Shown one piece after another: positions 9,243 through 17,388 of a DNA stretch of 64,000 bases. The DNA is from Thermus parvatiensis (GTDB lineage Bacteria > Deinococcota > Deinococci > Deinococcales > Thermaceae), in assembly GCF_001535545.1 (NCBI RefSeq), contig NZ_CP014141.1, forward strand, positions 248,001 through 312,000. Direction: 5' to 3'. The notes under the pieces were generated by a model, which had not been told where the DNA came from, made no database searches, and was given only the letters and a program-made list of their open reading frames with translations. Numbering within the stretch: the stretch's first letter is position 1; every line of letters begins with the position of its first letter. Position numbers and translations under genes: made by a program.

Positions 9243-9309
9243 CTCCTTGCGGACTCTTTGTAGCATAGAACAGGTTGACTTCCGGTGAAGAGGACGCTTG
9301 GGAAAGCCC

Positions 9310-9947
9310 TCAGGGAAGGCTTAGAACAAAGGGCTGCGAGCGCCACCCCTTGGGGGAGCGGAACTGGAGGCGCAGGGAAAGGGGCGCTCCCGTCCCCAAG
9401 AGCCCCCGGTGGGTGTAGAAGGCCTGGACCAGGGGAAGGCTTGGGCAGCTGGCCCCGGGGGGCGGGTTGAGGGGGGAAACCTCCCCGCCCTCCACCTCCC
9501 GGCAGCGCACCAGGCGGGCGTAGAAGGTGAAGGTGTGCACCTCCGGCTGGAGGATCCAGAGGAAGAAACCTCTCTGCCCTTCGTGCAGGCTCAGGGCGTA
9601 GCGGGGCTGGGTGGGGTCGCGGTCAAAGCCGGGGTAGGGGAAGGCCGCCACCCGCTCCCCGCCCGGAAGCCGGGGCGGGTCTAGAGTGTAGAGGTCCAGG
9701 GGAACGTCCTCCAGGGGGTGGAGCCGGATCTGGAAGAAGGGCTCCGTAGGCCCGGCCTCCGCCTTCAGGACCTCAGGTCGTAACACCCGGGCTCGGGAAG
9801 CCAGGTCCGGCGGTAGGGAAGCCCCTTGGCCTCGGCGAAGGTCTTCAGGAGGAGGGTTTTGCCGAAGCCGGGGGGCGCGTGGACCAGGACCCCTTCGGGG
9901 AGCGCCTCCTCCAGGGCTTGGTGAAGCCTCGGGCGGTGGAGGTACAC
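9310..9947 (-). CDS. Chimeric or decayed P-loop protein with unrelated C-terminal part, apparent frameshift
   Basis: From a GTG at 9947 (TATCCT 5 nt upstream) the frame reads YLHRPRLHQALEEAL and a clear Walker A, APPGFGKTLLLKTF, resembling the start of STAND/MalT-type ATPases. It stops at 9765. The next frame continues as about 157 residues (from EVLKAEAGPTEPFFQ) that contain beta-rich segments and no ATPase motifs, ending at 9310. One missing base in the C3 at 9786-9788 would fuse the two. Either the gene is a 212-residue deletion chimera, or an ATPase remnant abuts an unrelated gene starting near the GTG at 9786. Confidence 0.45.
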
Positions 9948-9985
9948 TTTTCAGGATAGCCCCGAAGGTGGGGTAAGCTTGGGGC

Positions 9986-10387
9986 ATGGAGGGCTTTCCC
10001 GTAAAGGTTCCCGTGCAGGTCCGCTTCCGCGATCTGGACGCCTTGGGGCACGTGAATAACGCCGTCTACCTTACCTACTTTGAGGTGGCCCGCGTCGCCT
10101 ACTTCAGTCGGCTGGAGCGGGACTGGGTGGGGCGGGGCCACTTCATCCTGGCCCGGGCCGAGGTGGACTTCCTGAGGCCCATCCACCTCGAGGACCCCGT
10201 GGAGGTGGGGGTGCGGGTGGTGCGGATCGGCCGCTCCAGCTTTGACATGGAGTACCGGGTGGAGGTCCGTGGGGAGGAGGCGGCCCGGGGCCGGACCGTC
10301 CAGGTCTGGCTGGAAGGGGGCAGCCCCGCTCCCTTGCCCGAGGCCATCCGGGAGAGGATCCGGGCTTTGGAGGGGCGGCCCCTATAG
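9986..10387 (+). CDS. Acyl-CoA thioesterase, hotdog fold (4HBT)
   Basis: A 133-residue hotdog protein with the 4HBT signature RFRDLDALGHVNNAVYLTYFE, in which the Asp of RDLDALGHVNN is the usual catalytic residue. The leaderless ATG at 9986 follows TAAGCT by 6 nt. The family hydrolyses acyl-CoA thioesters in the cytoplasm; the chain-length preference is not visible. It lies just upstream of the trp leader and its stop is 5 nt before the trp promoter -35. Confidence 0.82.
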   Translation: MEGFPVKVPVQVRFRDLDALGHVNNAVYLTYFEVARVAYFSRLERDWVGRGHFILARAEVDFLRPIHLEDPVEVGVRVVRIGRSSFDMEYRVEVRGEEAARGRTVQVWLEGGSPAPLPEAIRERIRALEGRPL

Positions 10388-10391
10388 CCCC

Positions 10392-10420
10392 TGGACAGGG
10401 CCCCCTTATCCCGCTATCCT
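10392..10420 (+). promoter_or_regulatory. trp operon promoter
   Basis: TGGACA (10392-10397), a 17-nt spacer and TATCCT (10415-10420) form a good sigma-A promoter. The leader-peptide ATG at 10427 is 6 nt after the -10, so the leader transcript should begin at or next to the A of that ATG. Confidence 0.75.
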
Positions 10421-10426
10421 GAGGCC

Positions 10427-10462
10427 ATGGCCCTTCCCTCCGCCCTCTGGTGGCCCGGCTAG
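10427..10462 (+). CDS. trpL: trp leader peptide
   Basis: An 11-residue ORF encodes MALPSALWWPG with tandem Trp codons (TGG TGG at 10448-10453), followed directly by the attenuator hairpins. It has no room for a Shine-Dalgarno sequence and would be translated from a leaderless mRNA. Ribosome stalling at the Trp codons under tryptophan limitation would expose the alternative hairpin. It is too short to appear in ordinary gene calls. Confidence 0.85.
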   Translation: MALPSALWWPG

Positions 10463-10463
10463 G

Positions 10464-10513
10464 CCCCGGGGCGGGAGGCCTTTCCCCGGGGCACACCCCG
10501 GGGCTTTGTTTTT
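10464..10513 (+). terminator. trp attenuator (terminator and competing anti-terminator)
   Basis: The self-complementary octamer CCCCGGGG occurs three times, at 10464-10471, 10484-10491 and 10496-10503. Copies 2 and 3 form an 8-bp stem with loop CACA followed by CTTTGTTTTT (10504-10513), an intrinsic terminator. Copies 1 and 2 can pair instead as the anti-terminator. Copy 1 begins right after the trpL stop codon, so a ribosome stalled at the Trp codons is well placed to bias the choice. Confidence 0.85.
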
Positions 10514-10523
10514 GGGGGACGGC

Positions 10524-11911
10524 ATGGAGCGGATCCAACCTTACCGCAAAACCTTCCTCGCGGACCTGGAGACCCCGGTGACCGCCTACCTGAAGCTTGC
10601 CGAGAAGGCCCCGGTGAGCTTCCTCCTGGAGTCGGTGGAAATGGGCCGGCAAAGCCGCTTCTCCATCGTGGGCGTGGGGGCGCGGCGCACCTTCCGCCTT
10701 AAGGACGGGGTCTTCACCGTGAACGGCACCCCCGTGGCGACCCAGGATCCCTTGCGCGCCCTCTACGAGGCGGTCCACGCCCCCTTGGAGCGTCTCCCCG
10801 ACCTTCCCCCCTTCTTTGGCGGGGTGGTGGGGTACGTCGCCTACGACCTCATCCGCTACTACGAGAGGCTTCCGAGCCTCAAGCCCGACGACCTCGGCCT
10901 CCCCGACCTCCTCTTCGTGGAGCCCGAGGTGGTGGCGGTCTTTGACCACCTGAAAAACCTCCTCCACCTCGTAGCCCCGGGCACCGACCCCGAGGAGGCA
11001 GAGGCCCGTCTCTTTTGGGCCGAGAGGAGGCTCAAGGGCCCCCTGCCCGGGGTGCCGGGGGAGAGGGCGGGGGGAGGGCCCGCTTCCAGGAGGACTTTTC
11101 CCGGGAGGCCTACCTGGAGGCGGTGAGGAGGGCCTTGGACTACATCCGCGCGGGGGATATCTTCCAGGTGGTCCTCTCCTTGAGGCTCTCCTCCCCCCTC
11201 ACCGTCCATCCCTTTGCCCTCTACCGGGCCTTAAGGAGCGTGAACCCGAGCCCCTACATGGGCTATCTGGACCTGGGGGAGGTGATTTTGGTCTCGGCCA
11301 GCCCGGAAAGCCTCCTGCGCTCGGACGGCCGAAGGGTGGTCACCCGGCCCATCGCGGGCACGAGGCCGAGGGGGAAGGACGAGGAGGAGGACAAAAGGCT
11401 TGCCGAGGAGCTTCTTAAGGACGAGAAGGAGGTCGCGGAGCACGTGATGCTTCTGGACCTCTCCCGCAACGACATCGGCCGGGTCGCCGCCTTCGGCACG
11501 GTGCGGGTCTTGGAGCCCCTCCACGTGGAGCACTACTCCCACGTGATGCACCTGGTCTCCACGGTGGAAGGGGTCTTGGCCGAGGGGAAGACCCCCCTGG
11601 ACGCCCTGGCCAGCGTGCTGCCCATGGGGACGGTCTCCGGGGCCCCGAAGATCCGGGCCATGGAGATCATTGAGGAGCTGGAGCCCCACCGCCGGGGGCC
11701 CTACGGGGGAAGCTTCGGCTACCTCGCTTACGACGGGGCCATGGATGTGGCCTTAACCTTGCGTACCTTCGTCATCGCTAAAGGGTGGATGCACGTGCAG
11801 GCGGGGGCGGGGATCGTGGCGGACTCGGTGCCGGAAAGGGAGTACCAGGAGTGCCTGAACAAGGCCAAGGCCCTCCTAAAAGCGGTGGAGATGGCGGAGG
11901 AAGGGCTATGA
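10524..11911 (+). CDS. trpE: Anthranilate synthase component I, one apparent frameshift
   Basis: The product uses chorismate and ammonia or glutamine to make anthranilate, the first step of tryptophan synthesis. The 462 residues contain the N-terminal allosteric region (LLESVEMGRQSRFSIVG, with the LLES motif of Trp feedback sites) and the catalytic chorismate domain (PIAGTRPRG, LDLSRNDIGRVA, GAPKIRAMEIIEELE). The frame breaks at G6, 11069-11074, where a seventh G restores it. The stop overlaps trpG as ATGA. Expression is controlled by the attenuator upstream. Confidence 0.92.
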
Positions 11912-12489
11912 AGGTCTTGGTGGTGGACAACTACGATAGCTTCACCTACAACCTGGTGCAGTACCTGGGGGAGCTGGGGGCAAGCCCCATTGTGTGGCGG
12001 AACGACCGTTTTGAGCTGGAGGAGGTGGCGGCCCTGGACCCGGACCGGATCCTTATAAGTCCCGGGCCCTGCACCCCCTTTGAGGCGGGGCTTTCCATCC
12101 CCCTGGTCCAGCGCTACGCCCCCCGCTACCCCATCCTGGGGGTCTGCCTCGGCCACCAGGCCATCGGGGCGGCCTTTGGAGGGAAGGTCGTCCCCGCCCC
12201 CGTTCTCATGCACGGAAAGGTGAGCGAGATCCACCACGACGGCACCGGGGTCTTCCGGGGGCTGCCTAGCCCCTTCCCCGCCACCCGCTACCACTCCCTG
12301 GCGGTGGCGGAGGTGCCGGAGGACCTTTTGGTGAACGCCTGGGTGGAGGAGGCGGGGGGGCGGACGGTGATGGGCTTCCGCCACAAAACCTTCCCCACCC
12401 ACGGGGTGCAGTTCCACCCGGAAAGCTACCTGACGGAAGCCGGTAAGCTCATCCTCAAGAACTTCTTGGAGGACCCATGGACGCGGTAA
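11908..12489 (+). CDS. trpG: Anthranilate synthase component II, glutamine amidotransferase
   Basis: A 193-residue class I amidotransferase that releases ammonia from glutamine for TrpE. The triad is visible: the Cys in GVCLGHQAIG near residue 80 and the His and Glu of QFHPES near 170. The oxyanion motif SPGPCTP is present. The ATG at 11908 overlaps the trpE stop. Its 3' end overlaps trpD by 13 nt, so the three genes form one translationally coupled unit. Confidence 0.93.
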   Translation: MKVLVVDNYDSFTYNLVQYLGELGASPIVWRNDRFELEEVAALDPDRILISPGPCTPFEAGLSIPLVQRYAPRYPILGVCLGHQAIGAAFGGKVVPAPVLMHGKVSEIHHDGTGVFRGLPSPFPATRYHSLAVAEVPEDLLVNAWVEEAGGRTVMGFRHKTFPTHGVQFHPESYLTEAGKLILKNFLEDPWTR

Positions 12490-13466
12490 AGAAAGCGCTT
12501 TTGGGCGAGGTCTTGGAGGAGGACGAGGCCTACGAGGTCATGCGGGCCCTGATGGCGGGGGAGGTCTCCCCGGTGCGGGCGGCGGGGCTTCTGGTGGCCT
12601 TGAGTGTCCGGGGAGAGCGGCCCCACGAGATCGCTGCCATGGCCCGGGCCATGCGGGAGGCGGCAAGGCCCCTTCGGGTGGCCCGAAGGCCCCTTTTGGA
12701 CATCGTGGGGACCGGGGGGGACCATAAGGGCCTTTTGAACCTCTCCACCCTGGCCGCCCTGGTGGCGGCGGCGGGGGGGGTGGCCGTGGCCAAGCACGGG
12801 AACCGGGCGGCAAGCTCCAAGGCGGGGAGCGCGGACCTCCTCGAGGCCCTGGGGGTGGACCTGGAGGCCCCCCCTGAGCGGGTGGGGGAGGCCATAGAGG
12901 CCCTGGGTTTTGGCTTCCTCTTCGCCCGGGTCTTCCACCCTGCCATGCGCCACGTGGCCCCGGTGCGGGCCGAGCTCGGCGTGCGCACCGTCTTCAACCT
13001 CTTGGGACCCCTCACCAACCCCGCCGGGGCGGACGCCTACGTCCTCGGGGTCTATAGCCCGGAGTGGCTTTCCCCCATGGCCGAGGCCCTGGAGCGGCTT
13101 GGGGCGAGGGGCCTCGTGGTCCACGGGGAGGGGGCGGACGAGCTCGTCCTCGGGGAGAACCGGGTGGTGGAGGTAGGGAAGGGGGCCTACACCCTCACCC
13201 CTGAGGCGGTGGGCCTAAAGAGGGCCCCCCTCGAGGCCCTCAAAGGCGGAGGCCCCGAGGAGAACGCGGCCCTCGCCCGCCGCCTCCTCAAAGGGGAGGA
13301 GAAGGGCCCCCTGGCCGACGCCGTGGCCCTGGCCGCGGGGGCCGGGTTCTACGCCGCAGGAAAAACCCCCTCCCTGAAGGAGGGGGTGGCGTTGGCCCGA
13401 GAGGTCCTGGCCTCGGGGGAGGCCTACCTCCTCCTGGAGCGCTACGTGGCCTTTCTCAGGGCCTAG
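12477..13466 (+). CDS. trpD: Anthranilate phosphoribosyltransferase
   Basis: This 329-residue enzyme transfers phosphoribose from PRPP to anthranilate. It shows the family PRPP loop VGTGGDHKGLLNLST, the segment KHGNRAASSKAGSADLLEALG, and the late DE-type metal motif in HGEGADELVLG. The ATG at 12477 lies inside the end of trpG. It is the last gene of the attenuated trp unit in this window. Its stop overlaps the Rieske gene coming from the other strand by 4 nt. Confidence 0.94.
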   Translation: MDAVKKALLGEVLEEDEAYEVMRALMAGEVSPVRAAGLLVALSVRGERPHEIAAMARAMREAARPLRVARRPLLDIVGTGGDHKGLLNLSTLAALVAAAGGVAVAKHGNRAASSKAGSADLLEALGVDLEAPPERVGEAIEALGFGFLFARVFHPAMRHVAPVRAELGVRTVFNLLGPLTNPAGADAYVLGVYSPEWLSPMAEALERLGARGLVVHGEGADELVLGENRVVEVGKGAYTLTPEAVGLKRAPLEALKGGGPEENAALARRLLKGEEKGPLADAVALAAGAGFYAAGKTPSLKEGVALAREVLASGEAYLLLERYVAFLRA

Positions 13467-13765
13467 AGGTCCAGGAGGACGGTGTCCCCCTCGAGGCGGG
13501 CGGGGAAGACCTTCACGGGCCTGGGGGCGGGGAGGGTCTGCCGCCCCGTCCTCAGGTCAAACCGGGCCCCGTGGCGGGGGCAGACGATGGCCCCGTCCTC
13601 CACCTCCCCTTCGTGGAGGGGGCCGTCGTCGTGGGTGCAGACGTCCTCCAGGGCGAAGACCTCCTCCCCGGTGTAAAGGAGGAGGATGGGCTTTTTGTGC
13701 TCAGGCCGCCGCACCACCAGGCGGCCATCTTGGAACTCGCTGAGTTTGGCTACCGGAGTCCACAT
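13463..13765 (-). CDS. Rieske-type [2Fe-2S] ferredoxin
   Basis: A 100-residue soluble Rieske protein. Cluster ligands are Cys43 and His45 in CTHD and Cys62 and His65 in CPRHG, followed by the typical RFDLRTG. There is no membrane anchor, so it is a cytoplasmic electron carrier of the oxygenase-ferredoxin type and not the cytochrome bc subunit. It follows sufD in the suf cluster after a short gap, which suggests a link to Fe-S assembly or simple co-expression. Its redox partner is not identifiable here. Confidence 0.88.
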   Translation of the reverse strand: MWTPVAKLSEFQDGRLVVRRPEHKKPILLLYTGEEVFALEDVCTHDDGPLHEGEVEDGAIVCPRHGARFDLRTGRQTLPAPRPVKVFPARLEGDTVLLDL

Positions 13766-13794
13766 GGCTTTAGCCTATAGGCTTCCCGCGCCCG

Positions 13795-15089
13795 CTAAAT
13801 GCGGACCTTTTCTTCGATCACCGCCTCAATGTGGGCCCTCAGCGCCTTCAAGGGGATGCGGGAGAGGACGTCCGCGAGGTGGGCCTTGACCAGGAGCTCC
13901 TGGGCGAGGCCTCGAGGAAGCCCCCGGGACTGGAGGTAGAAAAGCTGCATCTCGTCCACGGGGGCGGTGGTGCTCCCGTGGGTGCAGCGCACGTCGTTGG
14001 CCCCGATCTCCAGCTGGGGGATGGAGTCCACCCGGGCCGTGGGGGAGAGGAGGAGGTTGCGGTTCGCCTGGTAGGCGTCCGTCTTCTGGGCCCCCTTTTC
14101 CAGCTTGATGAGGCCGGAGAAGACCGCCCGGGCCTCGTCCTTCACCGCCCCCTTGTAGAGGAGGTCCGAGCGGGTGTGGTGCTCCACGTGGTGCTGCAGG
14201 GTGTAGTGGTCAAACTGCTGTCGCCCGTGGCCGAAGTAGAGGCCGAGCATCTCGCTCTCCGCCCCCGGGCCCACGAGCTCCGAGGCCACCTCGCTCCGGG
14301 CGTAGGCGCCCCCGAGGTTCACCACGAGGTCGTTGAGGCCGCTATCCCGCTCCAGAAGGGCCCTTTGCCGGTGGAAGTGCCACACCCCCTCGCCGAAGGT
14401 CTGGACGTGGGCGTGGCGCAGGCGGGCCCCGGGCCTCAGGACCATCTCCGTGGCGGAGAGGTGCAGGGTGGGGGGAGGTCCAAGGAGAGGTACTCCTCAA
14501 TGTAGGCGGCCTTGGCGTTGTCCTCCAGGAAGAGGAGGCTCCGCCCCGCCGAGGCCTTTTCCCCCTCCAGGAGCACCTTGAAGACCCCGAGGGGCTTCTC
14601 CACCTCTAGCCCCGCGGGCACGTAGAGGAAGGCCCCGTGGGTGAAGAAGGCGCTGTTCTGTGCGGCGAACTTGTCCTCGGTGTAGACCGCCTGGAAGAGG
14701 GCCGCCTCCACCTTGTCGGGGTGGGTCTTCAGGGCCTCGGCCAGGGAGGTGAAGACGAGGCCCTTTTCCTTTAGCGCCTCGGGCACCTCGGCGTAGACGA
14801 GGTCCGGCCCCACGAAGACCAGAAAGCCCGAGACGTCGGTCTTTTCCAGCCTGCGCCGGACGGGCTCGGGAAGCTCGTCCCGGGAGAGCTTAAGCCCCTT
14901 GGGGGCCTCCACGGGAAGCTCCAGGGGGGCTTCGGAGAGGTCGGTGTACCGCCAGTTCTCGTCCTTCTTGCTGGGGTAAGGGAGGCGGGCGAAGGCCTCG
15001 AGGGCCTTAAACCGTTTCTCCAGCACCCAGGCCGGTTCCCCCAGGGCCTGGGAGAGGGTTTCCACATGCGTCTTGTCCAGTACCTGCAT
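13795..15089 (-). CDS. sufD: Fe-S cluster assembly protein SufD, one apparent frameshift
   Basis: About 431 residues of the SufB/SufD beta-helix family. The N-terminal part has the family segment YPSKKDENWRYTDLS, and the C-terminal core includes DHYTLQHHVEHHTRSDLLYKG and the strongly conserved HGSTTAPVDEMQLFYLQSRG. SufD partners SufB and SufC in building Fe-S clusters. A missing base in G6 at 14470-14475 (C run on the coding strand) splits the frame. The ATG at 15089 is chosen because AAGGAGG lies 4 nt before it; an upstream GTG at 15104 lacks this. Confidence 0.9.
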
Positions 15090-15151
15090 CGGGCCTCCTT
15101 GCACAAGGGGGCGGCGAACGAGGGGTGCCCGTCCGCCGCCCGGCCTGGGGT

Positions 15152-16557
15152 CTAGCCTACGGACCCCTCCATCTCCAGCTCGATGAGCCGGTTCAGCTCC
15201 ACCGCGTACTCCAGGGGCAGCTCCTTGGCGATGGGCTCAATGAAGCCGCGCACGATGAGGGCCGCGGCCTCGTCCTCCTTGAGCCCCCGGGTCTGCAGGT
15301 AGAAGATCTGCTCGTCGTTGATCTTGGAGACCGTGGCCTCGTGGCCCACGTGGGCGGTCTCCTCCTCAATCTCAATGTAGGGGTAGGTGTCGGTGCGGCT
15401 TTCCGGGTCAATGAGGAGGGCGTCGCACTCCACGTTGACCTTGCCGTGCCGGGCCCCTTCCATCACCTTCACCAGGCCGCGGTAGCTCGCCCGCCCCTCC
15501 CCCTTGGAGATGCTCTTGGAGACGATGGTCCCCGAGGTGTGGGGCGCGGCCAGGATGAGCTTGCCGCCCGTGTCCTGGTGCTGGCCCGTCTTGGCGAAGG
15601 CGATGGAGAGGATCTCGCTCCTTGCCCCCGGCTCCAGGAGGTAGCTGGAGGGGTACTTCATGGTGACCTTGGAGCCCAGGTTGCCGTCCACCCACTCGTG
15701 GTAGGCGTCCCCGTAGACCAGGGCCCGCTGGGTCACCAGGTTGTACATGTTGGTGGACCAGTTCTGGATGGTGGTGTAGCGGCTCCGCGCCCCCCGCTTG
15801 ACCACGATCTCAATCACGCCCGTGTGGAGGCTTTCCGTGGAGTACATGGGGGCGGTGCACCCCTCGATGTAGTGCACCTCGGCCCCCTCGTCCACGATGA
15901 TGAGGGTGCGCTCAAACTGGCCGAACTCGGGGGTGTTCACCCGGAAGTAGGCCTGCAGGGGGAGCTCCACCTTGACCCCAGGGGGCACGTAGACGAAGGA
16001 GCCCCCGGACCAGGCGGCCGAGTTCAGGGCGGCGAACTTGTTGTCCTCGGGGGGACGACCTTGGCGAAGTACTCCTTGAAGAGGTCCTCGTACTTCTTCA
16101 TCCCCTCCTCAATGGCCACGAAGATGACCCCCTGGCGCTCAAGCTCCTCCCTGACCCGGTGGTAGACCATCTCCGAGTCGTACTGGGCCCCCACCCCGGC
16201 CAAGACCTTGCGCTCCGCCTCGGGGATGCCAAGCCGCTCGTAGGTCCGGCGGATCTCCTCGGGGACCTCGTCCCAGCTCTTGGCGTCCCGGACCTCGGCG
16301 GGCTTCACGTAGTAGACGAGGTCGTCCAGGTTGAGCCCGGAGAGGTCGGGGCCCCAGGTGGGCATGGGCTTCTTCTGGAAGATCTCAAAGGCCCGCAGGC
16401 GGAACTTCAGCATCCACTCGGGCTCGCCCTTGTGGTAGCTGATGGCCTCAATCACCCTGCGGGTGAGCCCCTTCTCCGCCTTGAAGACGGGCCGGATCTC
16501 GTCAATGAAGTGCCAGCGGTACTCCTCGCCAATTTGGCGGATCTCCAGCTCGCTCAT
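15152..16557 (-). CDS. sufB: Fe-S cluster assembly scaffold SufB, one apparent frameshift
   Basis: A 468-residue scaffold on which the SufBCD complex assembles Fe-S clusters. Conserved segments include the N-terminal [16 protein letters not shown], the central [20 protein letters not shown] (the Cys of EGC is conserved), and the C-terminal [20 protein letters not shown]. One C is missing on the coding strand within G6 at 16049-16054. The ATG at 16557 overlaps the sufC stop by 4 nt, so sufC-sufB-sufD is read in that order as one operon. Confidence 0.92.
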
Positions 16558-17306
16558 GCGCCCTCCTTCACCTTCTCCTTAAGCCACTCGTACCCCTTGG
16601 CCTCGAGCTCCAGGGCGAGCTCGGGGCCGCCCGTGGCCACCACCCGGCCGTCCATCATCACGTGAACCTTGTCGGGCTGGATGTAGTTCAGGATCCGCTG
16701 GTAGTGGGTGATCACCAACGCGCCGAAGTTCGGCCCCCGCATGGCGTTCACGCCCCGGGCCACCACTTTCAGGGCATCAATGTCCAGGCCCGAGTCGGTC
16801 TCGTCCAGGACGGCGTAGGTGGGCTCGAGGACCAGAAGCTGCAGGATCTCGTTCCGCTTCTTCTCCCCGCCGGAGAAGCCCTCGTTGAGGTAACGGGAGA
16901 GGTAGCCCTCGTCCCAGTCCAGGAGCTCCAGGGCCTTCTTCACCTTGGTCCAGAACTCCGCCACCCCCACCTCCCGGCCCAGCTTGGCCTGGAGGGCGAG
17001 GCGGAGGAAGTTGGCGATGGTCACCCCGGGCACCTCCACGGGGTACTGGAAGGCGAGGAAGAGCCCCTTCCGCGCCCTTTCGTCCGGGGAGAGCTCCAGG
17101 ATGTTCTCCCCGTCCAGGAGGATCTCCCCCCTCTCCACCGTGTACTCGGGGTCCCCGGCCAGGATCTTGCCCAGGGTGCTCTTCCCGGCCCCGTTGGGGC
17201 CCATGAGGGCGTGGACCTCCCCCTTGGGGACCACCAGGTTCACGCCCTTGAGGATCGTCTCCCCGTCAATGGAAGCCCAGAGGTCGCGGATCTCCAGCTG
17301 GCTCAT
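16554..17306 (-). CDS. sufC: Fe-S cluster assembly ATPase SufC
   Basis: A 250-residue ABC-type ATPase with Walker [10 protein letters not shown] near residues 36-44, the signature [10 protein letters not shown] and the SufC-specific Walker B region LDETDSGLD. It powers SufBD rearrangement during cluster assembly in the cytosol and is not a transporter. The start ATG at 17306 is preceded by AGGAGG. A good promoter at 17355-17383 makes it the first gene of the suf operon. Confidence 0.94.
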   Translation of the reverse strand: MSQLEIRDLWASIDGETILKGVNLVVPKGEVHALMGPNGAGKSTLGKILAGDPEYTVERGEILLDGENILELSPDERARKGLFLAFQYPVEVPGVTIANFLRLALQAKLGREVGVAEFWTKVKKALELLDWDEGYLSRYLNEGFSGGEKKRNEILQLLVLEPTYAVLDETDSGLDIDALKVVARGVNAMRGPNFGALVITHYQRILNYIQPDKVHVMMDGRVVATGGPELALELEAKGYEWLKEKVKEGA

Positions 17307-17354
17307 GCTCCATCCTCCTCAGACGGGTCTTATCGCGACCCGTTCGCAACAAGC

Positions 17355-17383
17355 AGTATAGCCCCTGGCGCCGAGAAAGTCTA
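17355..17383 (-). promoter_or_regulatory. suf operon promoter, with a weak Rrf2-type dyad overlapping the -35
   Basis: On the minus strand TAGACT (17383-17378), a 17-nt spacer and TATACT (17360-17355) form a promoter about 48 nt before the sufC start. The -35 is embedded in GACTAAATCACTAG (17392-17379), which loosely resembles Rrf2/IscR type 1 sites (GACTAAAT-YAGTC). The match is partial, so Fe-S-dependent repression is only a possibility. Confidence 0.6.
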
Positions 17384-17388
17384 GTGAT

